Virus record (IMG/VR): IMGVR_UViG_3300049736_000070
Coordinates: 1 to 25,224 of that record
Reading direction: 5' to 3' (one strand)
Source: a virus
DNA: 25,224 nucleotides
The position numbers and the translations under genes were made by a program. Position 1 is the first letter of the stretch, and every line of letters begins with the position of its first letter. Of the stretch, positions 6,781 through 12,593 are shown in pieces. The notes under the pieces are model-generated. The model was not told the DNA's origin and searched no databases. It saw nothing but the letters and a program-made list of their open reading frames with translations.

Positions 6781-8036
6781 CTGTCCCATGCCTTGATTGC
6801 GGTGAAGTTATTGTAACTGAACTCCATCCTGTCTACGAGTTTTACCGCATTTCCACCAACTCTGTCAATGGCAACATATCCTTCTGGATTGGTAACCTTG
6901 AATCCTTGTTTAGTGCGAACAAAAGTATCCATCAACTGTTTGATAGTATTTAGTTTCCTCACAATAATCATTTTCGCATCTACCAGTGCGTTCTGGAAAG
7001 TGATTACGTTGATCAACAGATTGCGGTATCTTTTAATTTCTCTGAGAGTTTCATTTTTTCTCCTCTCAGTTTCTTTGATTGCCTTTTCTGATTTTAATTT
7101 ACCTATTGCGACATCAAATTTATCTGACACCCACTTTTCATATCCCGCCGCGTGACTGCGGGGATTGGTAATCTTTTCTCCCACTCTCACCTTTGAGTTG
7201 TTGTAGGTCTTGAGTGTAGCACCAGAAGTCTTACTGTTATTTGCAAGACTTTCCTGCAACCTCAACATTGAGGTCAACTCTGATTTACCGATCCTTTGAA
7301 AAACTCTGCCCGCAGTGGCCAAGTGTGCGGTCACCTGAGCGGTCTCAGCCTTTGTAAAAGTAGCAGTACCAGATTCATCTCTATATGTCGCGTCATCCAT
7401 CCAAACATTTTTATTTTTTCTAAGTCCGCTAAGGTTGGCACCAAAAGATGCAGACATTTTTTCAAGACTAGAGCCTGTATATGTGGTGTGCCAAACGATG
7501 CCAATTTTCGCAGACCGGATTTGATTATCAAGATCAGAGTATCTAGGAACCGCGTATACAATAGTGTTCGGTTGGAAGGTAGTGTAATTTTGTCCATCTA
7601 TTTTATCCGTTTCAAGAGAACCAGCAGTGAACATTAAGTCGCCCTGTAGAACACCTTTTATACCTAATTTACTAAATTCTTCCAGCGCGACAGTGAATGG
7701 ATACTTTAAAGCCTGTGGTAATTTTGAGTCATCTTGAATTTCTTTCTTCGTCTTATATAGCAATGGGGACTTGTTGAATACCGACTTCTTGGCGACAAAG
7801 AACTTACCATCAGACGGATCGACACCCGCAAATAGGGCAGGGGCGCCATCCCACTTTACTGTCATGTTGATTGATGATCGGGAATTACCAGCAAGCATGT
7901 CCCGCAATGACTGTAAAAAATTGATTGCGCCACGAGCACCACCGATTCCGAAATTAAGTATTTCGTCCTCTAGGTGTTCCAGATGCAGATTCTTACCTTG
8001 TGCATCTTCATTTAAATATGACGCGAAACCAAACAT
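6777..8036 (-). CDS. Ligase-like nucleotidyltransferase candidate with capsid-targeting-like start, 419 aa
   Basis: I recognise this as a conserved but undescribed protein of marine T4-like phages (DUF6267-like, from memory). Counting from ATG 8036, KWDGAP at about 61-66 looks like the KxDG adenylation motif I of DNA/RNA ligases and capping enzymes. GVLQGDLMFT (about 128) could be motif III, PEGYVAI (about 384) motif IV and NAVKLV (about 396) motif V. A Lys/Glu-rich helical insert (about 310-345) separates them. The first ten residues, MFGFASYLNE, match the T4 capsid-targeting register (aromatic 4 and 7, aliphatic 8, Glu 10). ATG 8036 is preferred over TTG 8045 for this reason and for the GAG six bases before it. 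A late promoter lies about 30 bases upstream. Fold assignment is inference from motifs. Confidence 0.8.
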   Translation of the reverse strand: MFGFASYLNEDAQGKNLHLEHLEDEILNFGIGGARGAINFLQSLRDMLAGNSRSSINMTVKWDGAPALFAGVDPSDGKFFVAKKSVFNKSPLLYKTKKEIQDDSKLPQALKYPFTVALEEFSKLGIKGVLQGDLMFTAGSLETDKIDGQNYTTFQPNTIVYAVPRYSDLDNQIRSAKIGIVWHTTYTGSSLEKMSASFGANLSGLRKNKNVWMDDATYRDESGTATFTKAETAQVTAHLATAGRVFQRIGKSELTSMLRLQESLANNSKTSGATLKTYNNSKVRVGEKITNPRSHAAGYEKWVSDKFDVAIGKLKSEKAIKETERRKNETLREIKRYRNLLINVITFQNALVDAKMIIVRKLNTIKQLMDTFVRTKQGFKVTNPEGYVAIDRVGGNAVKLVDRMEFSYNNFTAIKAWDR

Positions 8037-8065
8037 TTTACTCAAAAACCGTTTTGTGTTAGTAG

Positions 8066-8073
8066 TATTTATA
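8066..8073 (-). promoter_or_regulatory. T4-type late promoter
   Basis: Exact TATAAATA on the minus strand, in the short gap before the ligase-like gene. The predicted leader is about 24 bases. It probably drives the run from the ligase-like gene to the sulfotransferase. Confidence 0.8.
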
Positions 8074-8082
8074 AAAAACCTC

Positions 8083-8541
8083 TCAGGCGTTTTTGGCCGG
8101 TGACTTTTTTTCTGGGGCCAAACGCTTTGAAACTTGTTTTGGATTTTTGAGCGACTTCACTTCGGCTTTCAATGACTTGATTTCTTCTTTCAATTTCATT
8201 TTGTCTTCTATCTCAAAGTCAAGTGCAATCTTCTTGTCTTCTAAACCCTTCAACGTTACATCCAGATTGCCTTGAACTTGTATGAGTCTTTGTATCAAAC
8301 TCTTACGCATCATCTCAGATTTTTCAAAGTTTCTCTGTGCAAGTTTCATCCTTGCGTAGACCTTCCACTTTTCAACGTAATCTATTGACAATGCCTCTGA
8401 TAAAGATTCTATAATGTCCTCTGTATCATCCGTGTCAAATTCTTCTTGGTCTTTCAAAAAGGCCTTTTCAATCTTCTCAGATATAATAGCTAGTTTTTCC
8501 TTCTCCTCTTCGGGATTGGGTCTTGCTTCAAATTTTGCCAT
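8083..8541 (-). CDS. Coiled-coil protein, 152 aa
   Basis: The ATG at 8541 is preceded by GGAG at ideal spacing. The N-terminal third is acidic (EEFDTDDTEDIIESLSEALS). From about residue 75 to 135 the sequence shows heptad-like spacing of Leu/Ile/Met with Lys/Glu (LIQRLIQVQ, LKEEIKSLKAEVKSLKN), a likely long coiled coil, and the tail is Lys/Pro rich (APEKKSPAKNA). There is no signal peptide or Cys. The gene lies just after a terminator hairpin that closes the lipoprotein gene, so it needs read-through or its own weak promoter. No family recognised; a scaffold or structural role is possible but unsupported. Confidence 0.75.
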   Translation of the reverse strand: MAKFEARPNPEEEKEKLAIISEKIEKAFLKDQEEFDTDDTEDIIESLSEALSIDYVEKWKVYARMKLAQRNFEKSEMMRKSLIQRLIQVQGNLDVTLKGLEDKKIALDFEIEDKMKLKEEIKSLKAEVKSLKNPKQVSKRLAPEKKSPAKNA

Positions 8542-8554
8542 AATTTTACTCCAT

Positions 8555-8579
8555 AAAAAAAGGGGGTCAACACCCCCTT
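8555..8579 (-). terminator. Rho-independent terminator
   Basis: On the minus strand AAGGGGG and CCCCCTT form a 7-bp stem with a 6-base loop, directly followed by a run of seven T. It lies 22 bases after the stop of the 296-aa lipoprotein gene and ends its transcript. Confidence 0.88.
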
Positions 8580-8601
8580 ATTTATCACACTTTTAATGTA
8601 A

Positions 8602-9492
8602 CTAGCCACCAGTGCAAGTAAATGCTCCGGTGCCATCATCGTTACAGGTGATAGGTGTTGCGAGATCAGTTCCAAACTGTCGGATTGTCGCATTGAAATC
8701 GGCGATAATGTTAGCAAAGTTAGTATCATTAGTAGCAGAATACTCTAACCAATCTTTGTTGGTAGTCCAGATACCTTCCATACCCCATTTACCTAACTCA
8801 GTAGTCTTATCAAGACCGTGAGTTCCGATTGCGCCAACAGTGGTCATACCAAACTGACCCATATCGTTGAGGTTGTTCATACCAACTGTAGCAATGTCAC
8901 CAGCAGTGGTGAGACCAGTGGTAGCGATACTGTCAGCAGTATCTAACCCAGCGAGACCGAGTGTAACAGTTTGGTCACCAGCGGTATTGAGTGCGCCAAA
9001 TCCAGCGAGAGCAACATCAACTGTTGCCTGTCCGCCAGCAGATGCGACATTCGCCCACTGTCCACCCATGTCAGTAATCATGGATTGTTGACCCAATTGG
9101 ATATCCGCATTAGCCTGCATAGAAGCCATTTGAACTTCAGCAGCCTTGTTTGCAGCGTTCTTAGCAACGTTTGCTTGAACGATACCCAATCCCAATGTTC
9201 CGATAGTTGGTGTCAAGACTTGCGCCCATTTCAGAGCGGAAGATTCGACATACTGTGGAACGATTGTGTCGTCATTAGATAATGCGATTGCCATGACAGC
9301 TGCGGATGCAGCCTGACCATCACCACTAGATGCGACTTGAGCAAGAGCTCGATATCGTGCTTCAGACACAAGAGCTTTCGCTTCTGCGGCTTTCTGCACG
9401 GCTTCATAATAATTACTTCCAGAGGCTGAAGCACACCCCACGTTTACTACTGAGATCAAAGAGATCGCAGTAACCATTTTGAACCATTTCAT
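8602..9492 (-). CDS. Late lipoprotein with 11-residue repeats, 296 aa
   Basis: The ATG at 9492 has GAGGGA upstream and a late promoter 36 bases before it. The N-terminus is a lipoprotein signal ending in VNVGC (Cys20). The body is Ala/Gly/Thr/Met rich: an Ala-rich helical part (30-130), then from residue 182 five perfect 11-residue repeats starting with Gly-(Leu/Met) and a sixth that starts the same way. The C-terminal domain has Trp/Tyr and two Cys (283 and 293), probably a disulfide. The gene has its own promoter and terminator, so it is a single-gene late unit. A 296-aa lipoprotein is unusual in T4-like phages. It might act at the outer membrane in lysis or exclusion, or be a host-derived surface protein. 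Function not recognised. Confidence 0.85.
   Translation of the reverse strand: MKWFKMVTAISLISVVNVGCASASGSNYYEAVQKAAEAKALVSEARYRALAQVASSGDGQAASAAVMAIALSNDDTIVPQYVESSALKWAQVLTPTIGTLGLGIVQANVAKNAANKAAEVQMASMQANADIQLGQQSMITDMGGQWANVASAGGQATVDVALAGFGALNTAGDQTVTLGLAGLDTADSIATTGLTTAGDIATVGMNNLNDMGQFGMTTVGAIGTHGLDKTTELGKWGMEGIWTTNKDWLEYSATNDTNFANIIADFNATIRQFGTDLATPITCNDDGTGAFTCTGG
8770..8949 (-). repeat. Tandem 33-bp coding repeats (11-residue units)
   Basis: Codons 182-241 of the lipoprotein: Gly occurs at 182, 193, 204, 215, 226 and 237, each followed by Leu or Met, with Ile/Met/Leu usually at the eighth position of the unit (GLDTADSIATT, GLTTAGDIATV, GMNNLNDMGQF, GMTTVGAIGTH, GLDKTTELGKW). The DNA is diverged, so the repeat shows only at protein level. 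Confidence 0.85.
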
Positions 9493-9527
9493 ATTAAGTC
9501 CCTCTTAGAGTCCATACGGCTCATCAC

Positions 9528-9535
9528 TATTTATA
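9528..9535 (-). promoter_or_regulatory. T4-type late promoter
   Basis: Exact TATAAATA on the minus strand, 36 bases upstream of the lipoprotein ATG, with a GAGGGA ribosome site in the leader. Confidence 0.82.
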
Positions 9536-9579
9536 AATGTTGTGTTAAAAATAATAGTGAATTTTCCATGTCACCTTGC

Positions 9580-9882
9580 TCAAAAGTCTTTGGGGCGATG
9601 TTTTTGCACCAAATTTCTTACAGCCACGGATTTGGAATCCTTCGCTCCGTAACTGTTTGCAAGGGCAGAGGTTGGATTTGCCTCTGATATTTTAGATAGG
9701 ACTTCCTTGAACCCACCATCCGGTCTAGTCCGGTCACCTGTGCCTCCAATGAGGCCCGGCGCACCATTGACTAGCCGTTCAATATGGGGATTATCTTTCA
9801 GCATATCATCTGCTGCGGATATCCCCATAAAGTCTTCCCAAACTTCGCCTGTATTCTTGTTATGAAACTTATAGGTAGGCAT
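9580..9882 (-). CDS. FmdB-like N-terminus small protein, 100 aa
   Basis: The ATG at 9882 overlaps the end of the preceding gene by 14 bases. The start MPTYKFHNKNTGEVWEDFM resembles FmdB-type zinc-ribbon proteins (MPTYEYxCxxC), but the zinc cysteines are absent. The C-terminal half has ISEANPTSALANSYG and a basic end, VRNLVQKHRPKDF. I recall this overall form as a conserved small protein of marine T4-like phages. It is last in the run of small genes behind the promoter at 11153-11181. Function unknown; existence well supported by the recognisable family form. Confidence 0.8.
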   Translation of the reverse strand: MPTYKFHNKNTGEVWEDFMGISAADDMLKDNPHIERLVNGAPGLIGGTGDRTRPDGGFKEVLSKISEANPTSALANSYGAKDSKSVAVRNLVQKHRPKDF

Positions 9883-10075
9883 TCTGTTCTACTTTCGGTA
9901 AACCTAAACAAACTCGAGCCTGATCCCTGACCTCAGCAGATACGGCATGGCCATACATCTCTGGGTTCAGAAGATTATTCACAAATTTGAATGTGTTGTA
10001 GATGATCGCTGCGTCATTCGGTGACAATTTTTCCACCATGAACGTAACGTCTTCCATTGTTAATTTATCGCTCAT
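9869..10075 (-). CDS. Small hypothetical protein, 68 aa
   Basis: The start is ATG 10075, with AGGAG six bases upstream; a TTG one codon earlier is less likely. It overlaps the next gene by 14 bases. The protein is acidic and helical (DVTFMVEKLSPNDAAIIYNTFKF), with a single Cys near the end (ARVCLGLP). No motif is recognised. As part of a run of small genes behind a strong sigma70-type promoter, an early host-directed role is plausible but unproven. Confidence 0.7.
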   Translation of the reverse strand: MSDKLTMEDVTFMVEKLSPNDAAIIYNTFKFVNNLLNPEMYGHAVSAEVRDQARVCLGLPKVEQNAYL

Positions 10076-10084
10076 CAAAATCTC

Positions 10085-10273
10085 CTACACTTCAACTTCG
10101 ACAAAACTTCGGCGGCGTTTGTCGAACTGTTTCGATGGTTTTGAGAACATCAAAATCTCAGATGTTCCCTGTTTGATATATCCAACGTTTTGATTTTTGT
10201 CATTAAATATATATGTGTGGTTCGGAGTGCCTGGGGCCTCAGTCCACTTCGTTACTTCTTTCAAGAACTTCAT
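10085..10273 (-). CDS. Small beta-rich protein, 62 aa
   Basis: The start is taken at ATG 10273 (MKFLKEVTKWTEAPGTPNHT), with GGAA upstream. The frame is open back to 10336, but the extra 21 residues look random. The body alternates hydrophobic and polar residues (TYIFNDKNQNVGYIKQGTSE, then ILMFSKP) and ends in FDKRRRSFVEVEV, suggesting a small beta sheet. I recall similar 60-70-residue proteins in marine T4-like phages, without known function. It overlaps the preceding small gene by 35 bases in another frame. Confidence 0.7.
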   Translation of the reverse strand: MKFLKEVTKWTEAPGTPNHTYIFNDKNQNVGYIKQGTSEILMFSKPSKQFDKRRRSFVEVEV

Positions 10274-10427
10274 TATGCCATTTCCAAATTGCAGTTTCAA
10301 TTTCTTCTGGGCGCCCGTTGGTGATATATTCTCCATTTGACCGAGCGATCAGATAATGATCCAGAAGCAGGAAAAGCCCTCTGCGGGCTTCCTGATTCAA
10401 TAATTTTTGTTTACTTCTTTTTTTCAA
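10239..10427 (-). CDS. Possible small protein with TTG start, 62 aa
   Basis: The frame has no internal Met, so it would start at TTG 10427, inside the end of the 59-aa gene, with GGAAG about 9 bases before it. The predicted protein has a basic start, a hydrophobic LFLLLDHYLIARS helix and an acidic/aromatic end (PEEIETAIWKWHNEVLER), which reads like a genuine protein. Against it: the non-ATG start, a terminator-like hairpin across codons 13-19 and overlaps at both ends. It fills what would otherwise be a gap of about 140 bases. Moderate doubt. Confidence 0.5.
   Translation of the reverse strand: MKKRSKQKLLNQEARRGLFLLLDHYLIARSNGEYITNGRPEEIETAIWKWHNEVLERSNEVD
10372..10390 (-). terminator. Weak terminator-like hairpin
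   Basis: On the minus strand AAGCCC and GGGCTT form a 6-bp stem with a 5-base loop followed by TTTT (partly within the stem end). It lies 21 bases after the stop of the 59-aa gene, and could reduce transcription into the rest of the small-gene run. It falls within the questionable 62-aa frame. Confidence 0.35.
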
Positions 10428-10590
10428 TTTCTAAGACTTCCTCAGCGTAAACGTGCATGATCTCCTGATCACTCAACCCAATTTTACGCAACGAATTTAT
10501 GAAACGTGTTTGATCACCCCCATCAAGGGCAGATTCAACCACACTCAAAACTGACTCACCAGTTTCCCCATAAGCATACCAAGGTGTCAT
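10411..10590 (-). CDS. Small acidic protein, 59 aa
   Basis: A 59-codon frame from ATG 10590 to TAA 10411. The start overlaps the stop of the 49-aa gene (ATGA), like the pair before it, so the three genes form a translationally coupled chain. The sequence starts MTPWYAYGETGESVLSVVES, continues with a helix around RFINSLRKIGLSDQEIMHVY and ends in a charged EEVLEIEKKK tail. No Cys and no signal. No family recognised. Good start context and coupling support it despite its size. Confidence 0.72.
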   Translation of the reverse strand: MTPWYAYGETGESVLSVVESALDGGDQTRFINSLRKIGLSDQEIMHVYAEEVLEIEKKK

Positions 10591-10736
10591 GATTGTGTCA
10601 ACACCTTGTGTGCCTCTATGGCACGATTGGGGAACATCTCGGGCTTAGTGGCGATGGCATTCATCACCCAATCCCATGACTTGCCAAGGAACTCGGCCTC
10701 TTGGAAGATAATACGTCCTGCTTTAGTAAGTGTCAT
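10587..10736 (-). CDS. Small protein, 49 aa
   Basis: A 49-codon frame from ATG 10736 (ATGA overlap with the end of the 127-129-aa gene) to TGA 10587 (ATGA overlap with the next start). The protein reads MTLTKAGRIIFQEAEFLGKS, then WDWVMNAIATKPEMFPNRAI, a compact helical and aromatic sequence. No motif recognised. Two-sided coupling in a promoter-led run of small genes makes it likely to be translated. Confidence 0.7.
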   Translation of the reverse strand: MTLTKAGRIIFQEAEFLGKSWDWVMNAIATKPEMFPNRAIEAHKVLTQS

Positions 10737-11116
10737 GCTGCTTCTCCAACTTTAGAACTCAATAACTGAGTGAAACCCACGTTGTCAACCATGTGGACAT
10801 CACCATACTCGCCAACAAGAATGTCACCAACTGACATCGAATGTTGTGGGCCGTGTCGAGTGATACGCTCCTCAAAATGTTCCATACCATGCGGATTGTT
10901 GTGAACCATAAAGGCGTCCTCAAGATCACGCACGTTGATGTCAGCGACATGTTTGAAATACTGATCAAACTCTGACACCCAACCCTCAGAACCACCAGTG
11001 GTCAGCGCCATGTGCGCCTCAACACGGGGAAACTGTGCCATTGCTTCCGTCCAACCCATTTGGTTGACGGCATCGAACTCGGATCGGGGAACATCTAACT
11101 GAAACAATCGAAACAT
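10733..11116 (-). CDS. First gene of the early small-gene run, 127 aa
   Basis: The start is ATG 11116 or the in-frame TTG 11122. GAGAGG lies about 10 bases before the ATG and 4 before the TTG, so the choice is open. The protein has an acidic, aromatic N-terminal domain (FRLFQLDVPRSEFDAVNQMG), then a C-terminal block HSMSVGDILVGEYGDVHMVD. This block recalls an (R/H)SMSVGD(I/V) element that I have seen in plasmid and phage proteins of unknown function. It is the first gene after the strong promoter at 11153-11181 and is coupled by ATGA to the next gene. An early regulatory or host-takeover role is inference from position. Confidence 0.75.
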   Translation of the reverse strand: MFRLFQLDVPRSEFDAVNQMGWTEAMAQFPRVEAHMALTTGGSEGWVSEFDQYFKHVADINVRDLEDAFMVHNNPHGMEHFEERITRHGPQHSMSVGDILVGEYGDVHMVDNVGFTQLLSSKVGEAA

Positions 11117-11152
11117 AACCAAAAAACCTCTCTCAACTCAATTTACACATAT

Positions 11153-11181
11153 ATTATGACAGCTATTGAGGCAGATGTCAA
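11153..11181 (-). promoter_or_regulatory. Sigma70-type (early) promoter
   Basis: On the minus strand TTGACA (11176-11181), a 17-base spacer, then CATAAT (11153-11158). This is near consensus for the host housekeeping sigma factor. It lies 37 bases upstream of the first small gene, in a 167-base intergenic region otherwise A/T rich and without a gene. Confidence 0.85.
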
Positions 11182-11289
11182 GTCTTTTTTCGACTGTAAG
11201 TCATTGATTTTATTGAGAAAAGAAAAAAATTTGAAAAAATTCTAACCCCTTGATTTATAACGAAAAAAATATCTTTGAATATCAATCAC

Positions 11290-11820
11290 TTACGGGAGAA
11301 TCACACTATTTTCGGGGGAAATCAACTGTCCTGACTGATAAAGTTCAAAAAATTCCTCAATTGGCATGTCGAACCAGAGCTGAAGATTGTATCGGTCATA
11401 TTCGTTGTTCTTTACCCCATGTTTTACTTGAGTGTTGAACGCATAACAGGGAACCCATGGCAGATCAAATGTGCCAGCGTCCATGTACATGGTACAGGGA
11501 GCATATTTTTCGGTGCCTGCGGGGATCAGTGGAAAAACAACTGAGGTCATGCGGCGGTATTGTTCACCATCAACGTGAGGGACAACTTCTTGACCCGCCT
11601 TGATTCTCATGAGGGTAACTTCGGTAGGATCAGCGTGAAAAATACTTCTCACTTGAGCATCCATTTCTGCATCTCTGTCGGAGAGACGGCAGATACCTAG
11701 ATTAGTATCATCGCCTTCTGAGGTGTGATCGGTATAGACTGTGCCACGATCAGTAGCGAGGCCTCGCAAGACCAGCGCCTGTTCCGGATAGAGTCTTGTC
11801 GAGAGTTCAAAGTATAACAT
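11290..11820 (-). CDS. 2OG-Fe(II) oxygenase-like protein, 176 aa
   Basis: The start is ATG 11820, one base after the holin-candidate stop; upstream extension adds only unlikely sequence. VPHVDGE gives the iron-binding HxD (His82, Asp84). KHGVKNNEYDRYNLQLW gives the distal His (134) and the 2OG-binding Arg (143). The overall form recalls aspartyl/asparaginyl beta-hydroxylase-like or prolyl-4-hydroxylase-like oxygenases, which use 2-oxoglutarate and O2. The size (176 aa) fits a single jelly-roll core. All expected metal ligands are present, unlike the TauD-like protein at 20567. It is last in the late lysis operon, although oxygenases have no known lysis role. The substrate could be a protein, nucleotide or DNA. 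Confidence 0.75.
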   Translation of the reverse strand: MLYFELSTRLYPEQALVLRGLATDRGTVYTDHTSEGDDTNLGICRLSDRDAEMDAQVRSIFHADPTEVTLMRIKAGQEVVPHVDGEQYRRMTSVVFPLIPAGTEKYAPCTMYMDAGTFDLPWVPCYAFNTQVKHGVKNNEYDRYNLQLWFDMPIEEFFELYQSGQLISPENSVILP

Positions 11821-11821
11821 T

Positions 11822-12133
11822 TTATTTCTTAGTAAATGCTTGTGCGCCAAAAAATGCAGCAACTATACCGGCAACTGCGACAAAGTAGGTTGGGGCCATG
11901 TCACCCAGAGTTTTTTGAGCCTGATCTAAGTCAGCGAGTGAGGCAACAACCACAGCAAAAGGATATAAAAGCATGCCTCCAAGGGCAAACCAAGCCATCT
12001 TGCGTTGAGAATCACGCATTGCATCTTGATCTTCAAGTTCTTTGCGCTTGAATTCAAGATACATTCTCTTTTCTTCGTCATCAACTTTACCATCTCCGTT
12101 TACGTCCGCTGGTAATCGTTCACTCTGTTTCAT
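11822..12133 (-). CDS. Two-TM protein with EF-hand-like loop; holin candidate, 103 aa
   Basis: The start is taken at ATG 12133 (14-base overlap with the o-spanin-like gene; GGAAG five bases upstream); a GTG at 12148 is in frame. The N-terminal DVNGDGKVDDEE (residues 10-21) is a canonical EF-hand calcium loop (D-x-N-x-D-G-x-V-x-x-x-E). A charged helix follows, then two membrane segments, WFALGGMLLYPFAVVVASLA and YFVAVAGIVAAFFGAQAF, separated by a short acidic loop, and a Lys-Lys end. Size, two TMs and position next to a spanin-like pair suggest a class II-type holin or membrane regulator of lysis. I recall EF-hand/TM proteins of this form in marine T4-like phages annotated as hypothetical. The holin call is inference. 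Confidence 0.75.
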   Translation of the reverse strand: MKQSERLPADVNGDGKVDDEEKRMYLEFKRKELEDQDAMRDSQRKMAWFALGGMLLYPFAVVVASLADLDQAQKTLGDMAPTYFVAVAGIVAAFFGAQAFTKK

Positions 12134-12593
12134 TTCCTCTTCCGCCACTGACTCTCTCCTTCAATGTTTGCATGAGTGATGACTCTTCTTGAGTCTCTTC
12201 TTCTACCTCTTTTTCATCATCAGGGTCGGTCACGGTTCGGTAGTATATTACAACTTCTTTTGTTTCTTTGACATATCGTTTGATTTCTTGTAGATTGTAT
12301 GCCATCAATTCATAATCCGGCACTGACATGGCCAAGAATACCATCTTACCAGATTCTTTTTCAATTCGTTTTAAAAATTCTTCCAGATTTTTGTCAGAGA
12401 CAACATACCAATTAGGTTCCTTCATGTCGATTGGTCTCGGCATGGGAGGATGTTGAATTGGAATTTTGAGTTCTACTGTCCTAATTTCCACCTCTCTTGG
12501 GGCGGGGGTCAGTAAAGAACAACCACTAAGGATTGCTATCGAACTCAAAAGTGCTATCGGTTTCCAAACTGTCAAACACATCTTTTGTCGCAT
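12120..12593 (-). CDS. Lipoprotein, o-spanin candidate, 157 aa
   Basis: The N-terminus has a lipoprotein signal with lipobox LSGC (Cys25). A Pro-rich stretch follows (PIQHPPMPRPIDMKEP, about 45-60), then a mixed domain (NWYVVSDKNLEEFLKRIEKE) and an acidic tail. The start at ATG 12593 lies inside the upstream gene, overlapping it by 68 bases in another frame, as Rz1 does within Rz. Together the pair fits the two-component spanin that fuses inner and outer membranes in the last step of Gram-negative lysis. It is longer than typical o-spanins because of the added domain. Lipoprotein assignment strong; spanin role inferred from architecture. Confidence 0.78.
   Translation of the reverse strand: MRQKMCLTVWKPIALLSSIAILSGCSLLTPAPREVEIRTVELKIPIQHPPMPRPIDMKEPNWYVVSDKNLEEFLKRIEKESGKMVFLAMSVPDYELMAYNLQEIKRYVKETKEVVIYYRTVTDPDDEKEVEEETQEESSLMQTLKERVSGGRGNETE

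Noticed and set aside
8579-8586. GATAAATA, a one-mismatch late promoter before the coiled-coil gene
   Set aside because: It differs at the first position and lies upstream of a strong terminator, so transcripts from it would end before the gene. Not listed as a feature.
10085-10336. Longer form of the 62-aa protein (83 codons)
   Set aside because: The extra N-terminal residues overlap the neighbouring frame and look unlike the rest; ATG 10273 has a better ribosome site.
11193-11289. A/T-rich stretch after the 2OG oxygenase gene, checked for a tRNA, small gene or terminator
   Set aside because: Only a weak 4-bp A/T stem before a T run was found on the minus strand. No cloverleaf and no start with a ribosome site.
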